In this document: positions 31,289-40,885 of the stretch, piece by piece
How positions within the stretch are numbered: position 1 is the stretch's first letter
How the letters are laid out: each line of letters starts with the position of its first letter
Assembly: GCA_002479485.1 (NCBI GenBank)
Contig: DLNM01000025.1
Coordinates: 1 to 47,002 of the forward strand
Length of the DNA stretch: 47,002 nucleotides
Source of the DNA: Firmicutes bacterium UBA7510
GTDB lineage: Bacteria; Bacillota; Clostridia; Tissierellales; Sedimentibacteraceae
Direction of reading: 5' to 3'
Translations under genes and position numbers: made by a program
The notes under the pieces: generated by a model
Databases searched by the model: none
The model's input: only the letters and a program-made list of their open reading frames with translations
Told to the model about the DNA's origin: nothing

Positions 31289-31870
31289 TTATTTTTCTTG
31301 TTCTTTTTTTTGTTTAAGCCAGCATTTTATACACATTGCAATATATCTATCATTGCCGCCCAAACATATTTGTTCTCCTTCATATATTATCTTGCCATTT
31401 TCATCAATTCTAGCGTTTACTGTTGCTTTTGCACCGCATTTGCATATAGATTTTATCTCTGAAATAGAGTCTGCAACTTCAAATAACCTTTTACTTCCAG
31501 GGAACATATGAGTAGCGAAATCAGTTCTTAAGCCAAAGCATAATACTGGTACATCAAAATACACAACTATGCCTAATAGTTCATCAACTTGCTTTTCAGT
31601 TAAGAATTGGCACTCGTCAACTATTATAACATCATAATTATTTTTGTTTTTTTCAAATAGTTCGTAGATATTTTCCTCAGGGGTTACTACTGTTGCAATT
31701 GCAGATAATCCAACGCGTGATTTTACTATAAATTCACCATCTCTACTATCTATAGAAGGCTTTAAGAATAAAACCTTCATGTTTCGCTCTTCGTAATTAA
31801 ATTTTGTTATAAGTGCTTGTGCTGTCTTACTTGAGCCCATAGCTCCATATTTAAAATAAAGTTTAGCCAT
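31289..31870 (-). CDS. tdk: Thymidine kinase
   Basis: 193 aa type II thymidine kinase, which makes dTMP from thymidine and ATP. P-loop GAMGSSKT (9-16), VDECQF with the catalytic Glu86, FGLRTDF lasso start, and a structural zinc site (Cys143, Cys145, Cys180, Cys183). Length is normal. It begins 21 nt after nupQ with GAGG before the ATG, so it is the last gene of the nucleoside uptake operon, which directly links import and phosphorylation. Confidence 0.95.
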   Translation of the reverse strand: MAKLYFKYGAMGSSKTAQALITKFNYEERNMKVLFLKPSIDSRDGEFIVKSRVGLSAIATVVTPEENIYELFEKNKNNYDVIIVDECQFLTEKQVDELLGIVVYFDVPVLCFGLRTDFATHMFPGSKRLFEVADSISEIKSICKCGAKATVNARIDENGKIIYEGEQICLGGNDRYIAMCIKCWLKQKKEQEK

Positions 31871-31891
31871 TATAATACCTCATGTAATCTT

Positions 31892-32857
31892 TTATCTCAC
31901 ACTTTTATCGTATGGAATTCCTTCAGCCTTTGGTGCACGAGATTTTTTAGATGTAAAAGCAAGTACAACCATAGTTGCTACATATGGTAGCATTTTATAG
32001 TAATTATTGTTTATTCCTAAATTATTTAGGAAAGGAATAAGTGGTACTGAATAAGCCAATGTTCTTAAAAATGCAAAGAATAATGCTGCGAATAATATTT
32101 TTATCGGTTTCCATTGACCAAATATCATAACTGCTAATGCCAAGAAACCAAAGCCTGCAACACCAGTGTGACCATTTGTATTACCGCTCATAATTCCTAC
32201 TGAATAGAAAAATCCGCCCATTCCCGCAAGAAATCCTGAAATAGTTACCCCTGCGTATCTCATCTTATATACGTTAATACCTACACTATCCGCTGCTTGT
32301 GGATGCTCCCCACAGGCTCTTAAGCGAAGGCCAAATTTAGTTTTATAAAAAACTACAGTCGCAATTATTAAAATAAAAAATGCAATATAAACTGTTAAAT
32401 AAGTTTTTTTGAAGAATAAATCTCCAAGCACTGGTATTTGACCTAAAACTGGTACTTCATCTATAAAGAATCTTACTGATGTTGTTATACCGTCAGAGTT
32501 AAATTTCATTTTAGAGAATAGTAATACTCCAGCTGGAACAAGCATATTAAGAGCTGTACCTGTTATAGTTTGGTCAGCTTTCATGTTAACAGCAGCATAG
32601 GATAATAATAGTGAATAAATTATACCAGCAAATGCCGCTACAATCATAGCAATTAATAAAATTATTTGAGCATTTAAGCCTAGTCCTTGAATTGCCAACA
32701 CAGTTAAGCATCCGAAAAATGCTCCAAATAGCATTATACCTTCAAGAGCTATATTGATAACTCCACTTCTTTCACAAAACATACCACCTAAAGCAACCAA
32801 TAGAAGTGGAACTGCTACAGGAAGAGTACCTTGAATTAGATAGTAAAAAGTATTCAT
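31892..32857 (-). CDS. nupQ: Nucleoside ABC transporter permease, NupQ-type
   Basis: 321 aa, about nine or ten membrane helices, BPD_transp_2 (branched-chain/ribose permease) fold of the COG1079 group: ALGGMFCERSGVINIALEGIM and FGLRLRACGEHPQAADSVGI are its signatures. It forms the membrane channel with NupP. I chose ATG 32857, which follows AAGGAGG; a frame to 32878 starts inside that ribosome site. The TAA of nupP ends 1 nt before the start. Confidence 0.92.
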   Translation of the reverse strand: MNTFYYLIQGTLPVAVPLLLVALGGMFCERSGVINIALEGIMLFGAFFGCLTVLAIQGLGLNAQIILLIAMIVAAFAGIIYSLLLSYAAVNMKADQTITGTALNMLVPAGVLLFSKMKFNSDGITTSVRFFIDEVPVLGQIPVLGDLFFKKTYLTVYIAFFILIIATVVFYKTKFGLRLRACGEHPQAADSVGINVYKMRYAGVTISGFLAGMGGFFYSVGIMSGNTNGHTGVAGFGFLALAVMIFGQWKPIKILFAALFFAFLRTLAYSVPLIPFLNNLGINNNYYKMLPYVATMVVLAFTSKKSRAPKAEGIPYDKSVR

Positions 32858-32858
32858 A

Positions 32859-33998
32859 TTATTTCTCCTCCTTTTCATTTATAGTTTGTTCAATATTTTT
32901 AGCTTGACTTTCTGTTATTATTTTCTTTCTCTTTTTAGAAAGGAATTTTGCAAATGTTTCTCTCATTAGTATTGCAAATGCAGAGAAATAAATTATTACT
33001 GCAATAACTATGTCAATAATTTCAGGTTTAAAGCCATATAGCCCACTAACAGCAGTTCCTCCTCTTTGCAAGTGAGATATAAATGTTGCTGAGAAAATAA
33101 TTCCTATAGGATTTGATGCACCTAAAAGCGCAACAGCAATTCCATTAAATCCAGTAACTGCAATTATATTAATAGGCTCATAAGTCATACTGCTACCAGC
33201 TATTGTAGAAGGTGCAAGTATGGCAAAGGCTCCACCTAAACCAGCTAATCCTCCTGCGATAACCATTGATAAAATTATATTTCTTTTACCATTCATACCT
33301 GCGTACTTACTTGCATGTTTATTAAAGCCTGTTGCCTTAAGTTCATAACCAAAGGTTGTTTTATTTAATACTATATATAGTATAATTGCTATTATAATTG
33401 CAAATATAATTGATAAATTTAAATTTGAATTAGGAATACCTAATGAAGGAATTTGAGCTGATTGTGGTAAGTATGCCGTTCTAGCCATATCGGGTACATA
33501 CATTCTTCCGTTACTTTGAATAGACATATCAACAAAATACATTCCGATATAATTAAACATAATTGAAGTTATAACCTCATTAACGTTAAAATATGCTTTA
33601 AATATACCAGGTATAGCGCCCCAAAGCATACCACCTACCATTCCTGCTAAAATGCAAAGTATCCAATGAAATGCATTGTTCATTGGGAACATAAATCCAA
33701 CATACATAGCAAAGAACATACCCATAGTGTACTGACCTGATGCACCTATGTTAAACATACCCATCTTAAATGCAAAGCCAACTGCAAGTCCTGTCATAAG
33801 TATTGGGGTAGCAAAATACAATACCTTTGCAAAATCTGTTACACCACCAAATAAAACAGTTGCAAAACCTGGAAATGCCTCTAGAGGATTAGCTATAAGC
33901 ATTACAATTAAACCAAATATAAGTCCTAGCGCAATGGCAAGTAAAGATGCTATAAAAGCATTGTAACCTTTAGATTTTTTAATATCACTTAATCTCAT
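32859..33998 (-). CDS. nupP: Nucleoside ABC transporter permease, NupP-type
   Basis: 379 aa, COG4603 type permease, about nine helices, with FATPILMTGLAVGFAFKMGM and the FGYELKATGFNKHASKYAGM cytoplasmic loop that contacts the ATPase. It partners NupQ. The start codon directly follows the nupO stop (TAG-ATG) and uses GGAGGAG inside the nupO end. The tail is charged and rich in Lys/Glu. Confidence 0.92.
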   Translation of the reverse strand: MRLSDIKKSKGYNAFIASLLAIALGLIFGLIVMLIANPLEAFPGFATVLFGGVTDFAKVLYFATPILMTGLAVGFAFKMGMFNIGASGQYTMGMFFAMYVGFMFPMNNAFHWILCILAGMVGGMLWGAIPGIFKAYFNVNEVITSIMFNYIGMYFVDMSIQSNGRMYVPDMARTAYLPQSAQIPSLGIPNSNLNLSIIFAIIIAIILYIVLNKTTFGYELKATGFNKHASKYAGMNGKRNIILSMVIAGGLAGLGGAFAILAPSTIAGSSMTYEPINIIAVTGFNGIAVALLGASNPIGIIFSATFISHLQRGGTAVSGLYGFKPEIIDIVIAVIIYFSAFAILMRETFAKFLSKKRKKIITESQAKNIEQTINEKEEK

Positions 33999-35549
33999 CT
34001 ATCTAGTCTCCTCCTTTGGTTTTATTGTGTTTCGTTTGGCACCTGCCATATATAATCCTAGTTCTTGTACATTTGTTTTGTCTGGATCAAAATCACCGAC
34101 AATTTCTCCTTCATACATAACCAAAATTCGGTCAGATAAATTCATAACCTCATCAAGCTCTAAGGAAACAAGTAAAACTGCAGCTCCTGCATCTCTTTCT
34201 GCAACAATTTGCTTATGAATATACTCTATTGCACCGACATCAAGACCACGAGTTGGCTGTACAACAACTAAAAGCTCAGGGTTTCTATCTAGCTCACGAG
34301 CAACAATTGCTTTTTGTTGATTTCCACCTGACATACTTCTTGCTATGGTTATTGAGCCTTGACCACTCCTTACATCATATTGTCCAATTAATCGGTCTGA
34401 ATACTCCTTCATAGCACTTTTCTTAAAAAATCCATTTTTTTGAAATTCTGGTTGCCAATATCTTTGCAATATCATGTTTTCAGCAAGAGAATAATCTAAA
34501 ACTAATCCATATTTATGTCTGTCCTCTGGTATATGACTCATACCTAGCTTACTGCGAGTTCTAATACTTGAGTTCGAAATATTTCTACCGCAAAGCTCAA
34601 TTGTTCCACCATTTTGCTTCTCTATTCCAGTAAGTGCATAAACTAGTTCACTTTGTCCGTTACCATCAATACCAGCTATACAAACAATCTCACCTGCTCG
34701 TACATTAAAGGAAACTCCTTTAACAGCATTATTTTTATGGATTTTACTTGGAACACTTAAATTATTTATATTTAAAACAACTTCTTTAGGCTCACTTTTT
34801 GTCTTTTCAACTGCAAATTTAACTTTTCTACCAACCATCATTTCAGAAAGCTCTTCAATAGAGGTTTCCTTTGTATTTACAGTACCTATATATTTTCCTT
34901 TCCTCAAAACGGAACATCTATCAGATACAGCCATTATCTCATTAAGCTTGTGTGTTATAAACAATATTGATTTACCTTCATTTGCAAGCTTACGCATAAT
35001 TTTCATTAATTCTTCAATTTCCTGTGGCGTTAGTGAAGCTGTAGGTTCGTCAAAAATTAATATTTCATTATCTCGGTATAGCATTTTTAATATCTCAACA
35101 CGTTGCTGCATACCAACAGTTATATCTTCAATAATTGCATCTGGATTTACTTTTAATCCATATTGTTCGCTTAAATTTACAATTTTTTCTCTAGCTTCCT
35201 TTTTCATAAGGAATCCAGCCTTATTAGGTTCAACACCTAATATAATATTTTCTAGTACATTAAAAATTTCCACCAGTTTAAAATGCTGATGAACCATACC
35301 AATCCCTAAGTTATTTGCATCATTTGGATTGTTAATTTTAACAACCTGTCCATTTTTACGGATTTCGCCTTTTTCAGGCTGGTAAAGGCCAAAAAGCACA
35401 CTCATTAGTGTTGATTTACCTGCCCCATTTTCTCCTAAGAGAGCATGAATTTCACCTTTTTTTAATTGTAAGGTAATATCGTCATTTGCTATAATACCTG
35501 GAAATTCTTTAGTAATATGGAGCATTTCTATAATAAAATCTTGCGCCAT
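33999..35549 (-). CDS. nupO: Nucleoside ABC transporter, double ATPase NupO-type
   Basis: 516 aa with two tandem ATPase domains. The first has GENGAGKS (39-46), VGMQQ signature (145-149) and Walker B LIFDEP (164-169). The second has the usual degenerate Walker A GNGQSE and SGGNQQ (407-412), with VQPTRGLD instead of DEP, as typical of COG3845. It powers uptake of nucleosides bound by BmpA. I chose ATG 35549 with GGAGG upstream. A hairpin after bmpA (35653-35676) lies between bmpA and this gene. Confidence 0.93.
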   Translation of the reverse strand: MAQDFIIEMLHITKEFPGIIANDDITLQLKKGEIHALLGENGAGKSTLMSVLFGLYQPEKGEIRKNGQVVKINNPNDANNLGIGMVHQHFKLVEIFNVLENIILGVEPNKAGFLMKKEAREKIVNLSEQYGLKVNPDAIIEDITVGMQQRVEILKMLYRDNEILIFDEPTASLTPQEIEELMKIMRKLANEGKSILFITHKLNEIMAVSDRCSVLRKGKYIGTVNTKETSIEELSEMMVGRKVKFAVEKTKSEPKEVVLNINNLSVPSKIHKNNAVKGVSFNVRAGEIVCIAGIDGNGQSELVYALTGIEKQNGGTIELCGRNISNSSIRTRSKLGMSHIPEDRHKYGLVLDYSLAENMILQRYWQPEFQKNGFFKKSAMKEYSDRLIGQYDVRSGQGSITIARSMSGGNQQKAIVARELDRNPELLVVVQPTRGLDVGAIEYIHKQIVAERDAGAAVLLVSLELDEVMNLSDRILVMYEGEIVGDFDPDKTNVQELGLYMAGAKRNTIKPKEETR

Positions 35550-35652
35550 TTTAACCTCCATAGTTTATTATGAGTAATTTACTCATTAGTTTTTACTAAA
35601 CTTTTAAAATTATAAAATAATACTATTTTGAAACTTGATTTAGAATAAAAAA

Positions 35653-35676
35653 AGGGAAAAGCAAGCGCCGTTCCCT
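35653..35676 (-). terminator. Partial terminator between bmpA and nupO
   Basis: AGGGAA / TTCCCT stem around a 12-base loop, followed by about eight T on the - strand. Because nupO and the genes after it have no obvious own promoter, this hairpin probably lets only part of the transcripts continue, giving more binding protein than transporter. A second small hairpin (35570-35586) precedes the nupO ribosome site. Confidence 0.7.
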
Positions 35677-35755
35677 CTCTCTTTACATAAACATCATACC
35701 TTAGGCTTTGGCCACTATTGACGTTAATAAATTATTAATAATTAATAATTAGTTA

Positions 35756-36910
35756 TTATTGAACTGCTGTTACAGTAACTTTATTTAAGTTAAGTCCGTT
35801 AGTTAACTCGTCATCTGTGGCATAACCAGTTTTAGCGCTAACTTCTATAGTTCTAATTGGAGCTACTGTACCTTTAACTAATGAATCAAAAACTATAACG
35901 TAATCATCCTTTGTAAAGCTTTTGAATCTGTCAAATGCATTACCATTAGCGTCACCTATAACAATTGTTGGAAGCCCAACACCTTCATTAGCAGCATTGA
36001 AATATATAGTTTTTCCACCATATACACTATCAAAATCGTTTGTTTTATAAATAGATTCTAAAACTTGAACAACTGAAGCCCCTAATCCTTTAGTAGCTGA
36101 AGTTATAACAGTTGCACTATCATATCTTTGGTCAACGTCAACACCAATTACGAATTTCTTAGCTTCGTCAGCAGCTGACATAACTGATTTACCAACAGAA
36201 CCACCGCAAGCAAATATTACTTCAGTGCCACCTTCAAACATTGTTTTAGCTGTAGCTTTATTTGTATCATTTTCTTCAAAGTTTCCAGTGTAGTGATATT
36301 TTACATCTACATTTACACCTAGCTCATTAGCTGCAGCTTCTGCGCCTTGTAGGTATCCATATCCAAAAGCTTGAACTGCTGGTACAGCCATACCACCCAT
36401 AAAACCTAATTTTGTGAAGCCATCTTTAACTGCAGCGTATCCTGCTAAATAACCTGATTGTTCTTCGGCATACATAACACTTGCAACATTAGCTTTAGTT
36501 TCAAAAGTTGCTTTGCCTTCTGCATCAAAAGGAGTGTGAGGTGCACCATCAAGAAGTATGAATTTTACGTCTGGATATTTAGTTTGTGCTTCATATACTG
36601 CAACTTCAAATAAGAATCCAGGTGTAACTACAACTTTTGCTCCACCTTTAACTGCTAAATCTATAGATGCTAAATAACCTGCATCTGATGCTTCTTCAGG
36701 TTTATAATATTTGTGTGAAATCTTATTTGCTTTTGCAAATTCTACAACGCCTTCCCAAGCTCCTTGGTTAAATGACTTATCATCAATATTTCCTTTATCT
36801 GTGATAAGTGCAATTTCGTAAGTCTTTCCACAAGCAGTAAAGAATAAACTACATCCTACTAGCATTGAAAATACTAATGCTATTGATACTACTTTTTTCA
36901 ATTGTTTCAT
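35756..36910 (-). CDS. bmpA: BMP-family nucleoside-binding lipoprotein
   Basis: 384 aa. Signal peptide with hydrophobic core and lipobox LVGC (Cys20); a second Cys at 27 (FTAC) is a less likely anchor. The mature part is the PBP1/BMP fold: YEIALITDKGNIDDKSFNQG, LGFMGGMAVPAVQAFGYGY, VIFACGGSVGKSVM, VIGVDVDQ. It captures nucleosides outside the membrane for NupOPQ. I chose ATG 36910; GGGAGG sits nine bases before it, whereas the TTG two codons upstream is too near that site. First gene of the operon, with its own promoter. Confidence 0.93.
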   Translation of the reverse strand: MKQLKKVVSIALVFSMLVGCSLFFTACGKTYEIALITDKGNIDDKSFNQGAWEGVVEFAKANKISHKYYKPEEASDAGYLASIDLAVKGGAKVVVTPGFLFEVAVYEAQTKYPDVKFILLDGAPHTPFDAEGKATFETKANVASVMYAEEQSGYLAGYAAVKDGFTKLGFMGGMAVPAVQAFGYGYLQGAEAAANELGVNVDVKYHYTGNFEENDTNKATAKTMFEGGTEVIFACGGSVGKSVMSAADEAKKFVIGVDVDQRYDSATVITSATKGLGASVVQVLESIYKTNDFDSVYGGKTIYFNAANEGVGLPTIVIGDANGNAFDRFKSFTKDDYVIVFDSLVKGTVAPIRTIEVSAKTGYATDDELTNGLNLNKVTVTAVQ

Positions 36911-36958
36911 TATCAAATTCCTCCCATTTTATGGTATTAAAATACCATTTATAGACTA

Positions 36959-36987
36959 ATTTTAATATAATAACCACTCTTTGTCAA
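36959..36987 (-). promoter_or_regulatory. SigA-type promoter of the bmpA-nup-tdk operon
   Basis: TTGACA (36987-36982), 17 bp, TAAAAT (36964-36959) on the - strand. The leader contains a small hairpin (ATGGTATT / AATACCAT, 36931-36948) just upstream of GGGAGG. No purine riboswitch is seen. Confidence 0.85.
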
Positions 36988-37044
36988 TTAAATTGATTTT
37001 TAAAAATAATAATCGAAATGATAATTACTAGCCAATTTATAGGA

Positions 37045-37731
37045 TTAATATGACGAATCGTTACTTATTGACTTATTTTGTTCGTTAGATTTAACTATTT
37101 TTACTATTCTACTTGTTCCAAGTCTAGAACATCCTAAATTTATATAGTCTATAGCATCATCTAAACTACTTATTCCACCAGAAGCTTTCATCTTTATATT
37201 TGGAGTTACATGTTCACTAAATAGCTTAATATCTTCTTTAGTTGCACCAGATTTTGAAAAGCCTGTTGAAGTTTTTATATAATCAGCTTTTGACTCACTA
37301 ACTATTTGGCACATTTTAATTTTTTCTTCGTCAGTTAATAGGCATGTTTCAATTATTACTTTTAATATCTTATCTTCACATGCAGTCTTAACAAGCTTTA
37401 TTTCGTTTAATATATCGTCATACTTTTTATCCTTTAAGTCACCGATATTTATAACCATATCTATTTCATCTGCACCAGAAGATATTGCATCTTTTGTTTC
37501 AAACATTTTCACAGCAGTTGTACTATAACCATTTGGGAATCCTATCACAGTACATATTTGCAATTTATTACCTACATACTCTTTAGCTCTTTTAACAAAG
37601 CTAGGCGGAATACATGCTGAAGCGCAATTATATTTTATTCCATCATCTAAAATTTCTTTAATTTCTTCCCATGTAGAAGTTTGTGCAAGTAGCGTGTGAT
37701 CAACACAAGACAATATTTTTTCTAATTCCAT
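37045..37731 (-). CDS. deoC: Deoxyribose-phosphate aldolase
   Basis: 228 aa class I aldolase that splits 2-deoxyribose-5-phosphate into glyceraldehyde-3-phosphate and acetaldehyde. The Schiff-base Lys153 (YIKTSTG), Lys182 (KASGGI) and Asp91 (DEIDMVIN) are all present. I chose ATG 37731, eight bases after GGTGG; the longer GTG start at 37743 overlaps that site. It follows the M42 gene by 43 nt and precedes the bmpA promoter, so it lies next to nucleoside uptake and salvage genes. A 13-residue polar tail ends the protein. Confidence 0.93.
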   Translation of the reverse strand: MELEKILSCVDHTLLAQTSTWEEIKEILDDGIKYNCASACIPPSFVKRAKEYVGNKLQICTVIGFPNGYSTTAVKMFETKDAISSGADEIDMVINIGDLKDKKYDDILNEIKLVKTACEDKILKVIIETCLLTDEEKIKMCQIVSESKADYIKTSTGFSKSGATKEDIKLFSEHVTPNIKMKASGGISSLDDAIDYINLGCSRLGTSRIVKIVKSNEQNKSISNDSSY

Positions 37732-37774
37732 AACTATAACCACCTTATATATTAATAGTTTAAAGTAATTTTCT

Positions 37775-38773
37775 TTACGCTTTTGTCTCCGCCTTTGCAG
37801 CCGCTACTGTAAGCTTAATACATTCATTGACATCAAATTTGCTTACAATTTCATTACCTGAGTGGATATTTCTTGAAGGTATTGATATAACACCGCTAGG
37901 AACTCCGCTCTTTGTTGTATGTATAGCTCCAGAATCAGTTCCACCAAACTCTAAAACTTCGTATTGATACTTAATATTGTTTTCTTTAGCCAATTCAGTT
38001 AGGAAATTTTTAACTTCCTCAGGAACTAGTAAAGAATTATCTCTAATTTTTATAGCAGCACCATTATCAAGCTTTACAGCCATTTTAATACCATCTAGAG
38101 AATCGCCTGTTGCAGTAACATCAAGTGCTATACAAAGGTCCGGATTTATAGCGTATCCTGCAGTTTTTGCTCCTCTACATCCAACCTCTTCTTGAACAGA
38201 GAATACAAAGTACAAATCATTTGTTGTATTAATATTTTGCTTTAAAGCTTCAATCAATACATAGCAACCTATTCTGTCATCTAAAGCATTGCACATAACA
38301 TATCCATCATTTTCATAATAGCTTGTTTTAGATACACACATGTCTCCTATATTTACAAGCTTTTCAGCTTCTTCTTTAGAAGGTACCATTATATCTATAA
38401 ATAAATTGCTAAGCTTTAATTTTGAGTAATCTTCAACTTTCTCAACACACACAACACCTTGAGTTCCATTATTAAATATAACTCTTTGGTCTATCATTTT
38501 GTGTGGATTAATACCGCCAACTGCACAGAATCTTAAAAAACCTTTTTCATCTATATCATTGATAAGTAAACCTATTTGATCCATATGAGCTGAAAATAAA
38601 ACTTTTTTTCCAGTTCCTTTTTTGTGAGCTATTAAATTACCAAGTGCATCTACAGTAATCTCATCAACATAATTTTTAATTTCATTTTCAATAAATTCAC
38701 GCACATTTTTCTCTCTACCTGAAGGTGAGAATATATCTGAAAGTTCATTCATTAATTTACTATTAAATTGCAT
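37775..38773 (-). CDS. M42-family aminopeptidase (copy 1)
   Basis: 332 aa dinuclear metallopeptidase. Metal and catalytic segments: SAHMDQIGL (His), NALDDRIGCYV (Asp), SVQEEVGCRGA (catalytic Glu and ligand Glu), ALDVTATGDS (Asp), RNIHSGNE (His). M42 enzymes trim short peptides, often as a large tetrahedral complex. It follows copy 2 by 26 nt with AAGGAGG before its ATG, so the three genes and deoC form one run. Confidence 0.92.
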   Translation of the reverse strand: MQFNSKLMNELSDIFSPSGREKNVREFIENEIKNYVDEITVDALGNLIAHKKGTGKKVLFSAHMDQIGLLINDIDEKGFLRFCAVGGINPHKMIDQRVIFNNGTQGVVCVEKVEDYSKLKLSNLFIDIMVPSKEEAEKLVNIGDMCVSKTSYYENDGYVMCNALDDRIGCYVLIEALKQNINTTNDLYFVFSVQEEVGCRGAKTAGYAINPDLCIALDVTATGDSLDGIKMAVKLDNGAAIKIRDNSLLVPEEVKNFLTELAKENNIKYQYEVLEFGGTDSGAIHTTKSGVPSGVISIPSRNIHSGNEIVSKFDVNECIKLTVAAAKAETKA

Positions 38774-38799
38774 AATTTCCTCCTTATAACTTCCTTATT

Positions 38800-39804
38800 T
38801 TATAAATTTTCTAAAACTACTTTAGCTAATTTAACTACATTTTGATAATCATCCTTGCTAGCAACACTTACTGGTGAATGGATATATCTGCATGGCACTG
38901 AAAACGCCACAGCTCTACAGCCAGCTTTTCTTGTATGAATTGGACCTGCATCATTGCTACCTGCATTACTTCTTCTATACTGATATGGTATATTGTGTTT
39001 TTTAGCTAATTCTGTAACAAAATTTACATCATCAATGTTATATATTGTACTTCCATCAATAAGTGAAATCGCTGGTCCCTTACCTATAACTGTAACCTTA
39101 TCAGAATCTTTAACCTCTGGCATATCTGCTGATACTGTACCTTCTAGAACTATAGCAAAATCAGGTTCAACTAAATCAGCAGCAACCTTGGAACCTATAA
39201 GGCCAACCTCTTCCATAACAGTGAAGCATGCATAAAAATCAATATCTAGCTTCATTGATAATAACTCTAGCATAACACTACATCCTGCTCTGTCGTCTAA
39301 TGCTTTGGCCTTTATTAGATTATCACCAAATTCAATATAATCACTTTTAAATGATACATAATCTCCAACGTTAACCTTAGCTTCTGTGCTTTCCTTTGAA
39401 CTACTTCCTATATCAATATATAAGCTTTTAACAGGAAGCGTAGCTCCTTTTTCCTCTGCACTCATTAAGTGAATAGCTTTTGAACCAATAACTCCAGGTA
39501 CTTTATTTTCTCCAACTTCGACAAGCTTAGAGTTTAAAATTCTATTATCAATACCACCAACTGTTTGGAATTTAATAAATCCGCCGTCATCTATTGATGA
39601 AACCATAAGACCTACTTCATCCATATGAGCTGATAGCATTATCTTTTTTTTGTTGTTATTACTTTTATTATGTGCTATAACATTGCCTAGTTTATCAATT
39701 TTATACTCGCAGCCAATTTCTTCCAATTTTTCCTTTATATAATTTCTTACTTCAAATTCACATCCTGATACTCCGGATAATAAAGTTAATTCCTTTAAAA
39801 ACAT
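38800..39804 (-). CDS. M42-family aminopeptidase (copy 2)
   Basis: 334 aa, same fold: SAHMDEVGL, KALDDRAGC, TVMEEVGLIGS, YIHSPVS. At the position of the fourth metal ligand it has VLEGTVSAD, with Glu for the Asp seen in copies 1 and 3, a form known in other M42 proteins. The start codon lies within the end of copy 3 (10-nt overlap, different frame) with TTGGAGGAG as ribosome site, so the two are coupled. Confidence 0.92.
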   Translation of the reverse strand: MFLKELTLLSGVSGCEFEVRNYIKEKLEEIGCEYKIDKLGNVIAHNKSNNNKKKIMLSAHMDEVGLMVSSIDDGGFIKFQTVGGIDNRILNSKLVEVGENKVPGVIGSKAIHLMSAEEKGATLPVKSLYIDIGSSSKESTEAKVNVGDYVSFKSDYIEFGDNLIKAKALDDRAGCSVMLELLSMKLDIDFYACFTVMEEVGLIGSKVAADLVEPDFAIVLEGTVSADMPEVKDSDKVTVIGKGPAISLIDGSTIYNIDDVNFVTELAKKHNIPYQYRRSNAGSNDAGPIHTRKAGCRAVAFSVPCRYIHSPVSVASKDDYQNVVKLAKVVLENL

Positions 39805-40841
39805 GTTATCTCCTCCAAATCAGAATTATCAATCTCATTAATAAATCTAGCTATTAATGAGCCTATACTTTCTATGTCCTTCATACTTACGACTTCAACA
39901 GAAGTATGCATATATCTTAAAGGTACAGATATAAGTACACATGGTACTCCAGTTTGTGAAACTTGTATTGCTATAGCATCTGTTCCACTTCCAGCTGGTG
40001 CTATTTCTATCTGAACATTATAATTATATTGCTTAGCAACCTCTCTTAATTTTTTTGTAAGTCTTGGATTAAAGTTTGCTCCTATACAAATTCCACCACC
40101 TTTACCCATTTTCATAGTATCTGATGGTAACTCAGGAGTGCTTCCAAATCCAACGTCTACAATGATAGCTAAATCAGGTTTTATTTGATAGCTTGATGTT
40201 GTAGCACCTCTTAATCCAACCTCTTCTTGAGTAGTAGCTGTAAAATATACGTTGCTTTTATGACTTATTTTTTGAAGTTCTTTTGCAGCTTCATACATGA
40301 CTGCAACACCAGCTTTGTTATCTAATGCTTTACATGTTACCATGTCGTTTTCAAGTGACATAGCCTCTCTATGTATAGTAACAACATCTCCTATTGAAAC
40401 AAATTTCTCAGCATTTTCCTTTGACATTCCTATATCAATAAATAACTGATCTGCTTTAACTGCTTTTTTCATTTCTTCTGCAGTTGTTATATGAGGTGGT
40501 TTTACACCTATAACACCTCTTAGTTTTTCCTTACCGCATACTATAACATCTTGAGCTATTAATGAAGCAGGATTTATACCGCCAACTGTAGTAAATCTTA
40601 AGAAACCATTATCAAGTATTTCGGTAATCATCAATCCTATTTCATCAATATGAGCTGCTAGCATAATTTTTCTATCACTGCTACCGCTTGCTTTAAATAT
40701 GTAACTGCCTAATTTATCTTGTTCAAAGCTATTTGTATATTCTGAAAAGTAGTTTTTTAATATTTGTCCATTAGCATGCTCATAACCTGATACAAAAGGG
40801 CTGTTGCATATCTCAAATAAAAAATCTTTTGTCTTTGACAT
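39795..40841 (-). CDS. M42-family aminopeptidase (copy 3, first of the run)
   Basis: 348 aa: AAHIDEIGLM, KALDNKAGVAVM, TTQEEVGLRGA, IIVDVGFGST, RYMHTSVE. The Asp-Asn instead of Asp-Asp in KALDNKAG and a longer C-terminus separate it from the other copies, so the three are diverged and may have different peptide preferences. TAGGAGG precedes the ATG. A small palindrome (TAAAGTAAATTACTTTA, 40852-40868) lies directly upstream. Confidence 0.92.
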   Translation of the reverse strand: MSKTKDFLFEICNSPFVSGYEHANGQILKNYFSEYTNSFEQDKLGSYIFKASGSSDRKIMLAAHIDEIGLMITEILDNGFLRFTTVGGINPASLIAQDVIVCGKEKLRGVIGVKPPHITTAEEMKKAVKADQLFIDIGMSKENAEKFVSIGDVVTIHREAMSLENDMVTCKALDNKAGVAVMYEAAKELQKISHKSNVYFTATTQEEVGLRGATTSSYQIKPDLAIIVDVGFGSTPELPSDTMKMGKGGGICIGANFNPRLTKKLREVAKQYNYNVQIEIAPAGSGTDAIAIQVSQTGVPCVLISVPLRYMHTSVEVVSMKDIESIGSLIARFINEIDNSDLEEITCF

Positions 40842-40885
40842 AAATACCTCCTAAAGTAAATTACTTTATATAAAAAAACAAAAAA

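Noticed and set aside
34948..35289. 113-codon + strand open frame
   Set aside because: Antisense to nupO, Ser/Ile-rich composition without motifs.
35562..35755. Possible riboswitch between bmpA and nupO
   Set aside because: The hairpin and T-run are explained by a partial terminator; I find no conserved aptamer-like core. No purine riboswitch core was seen before bmpA either.
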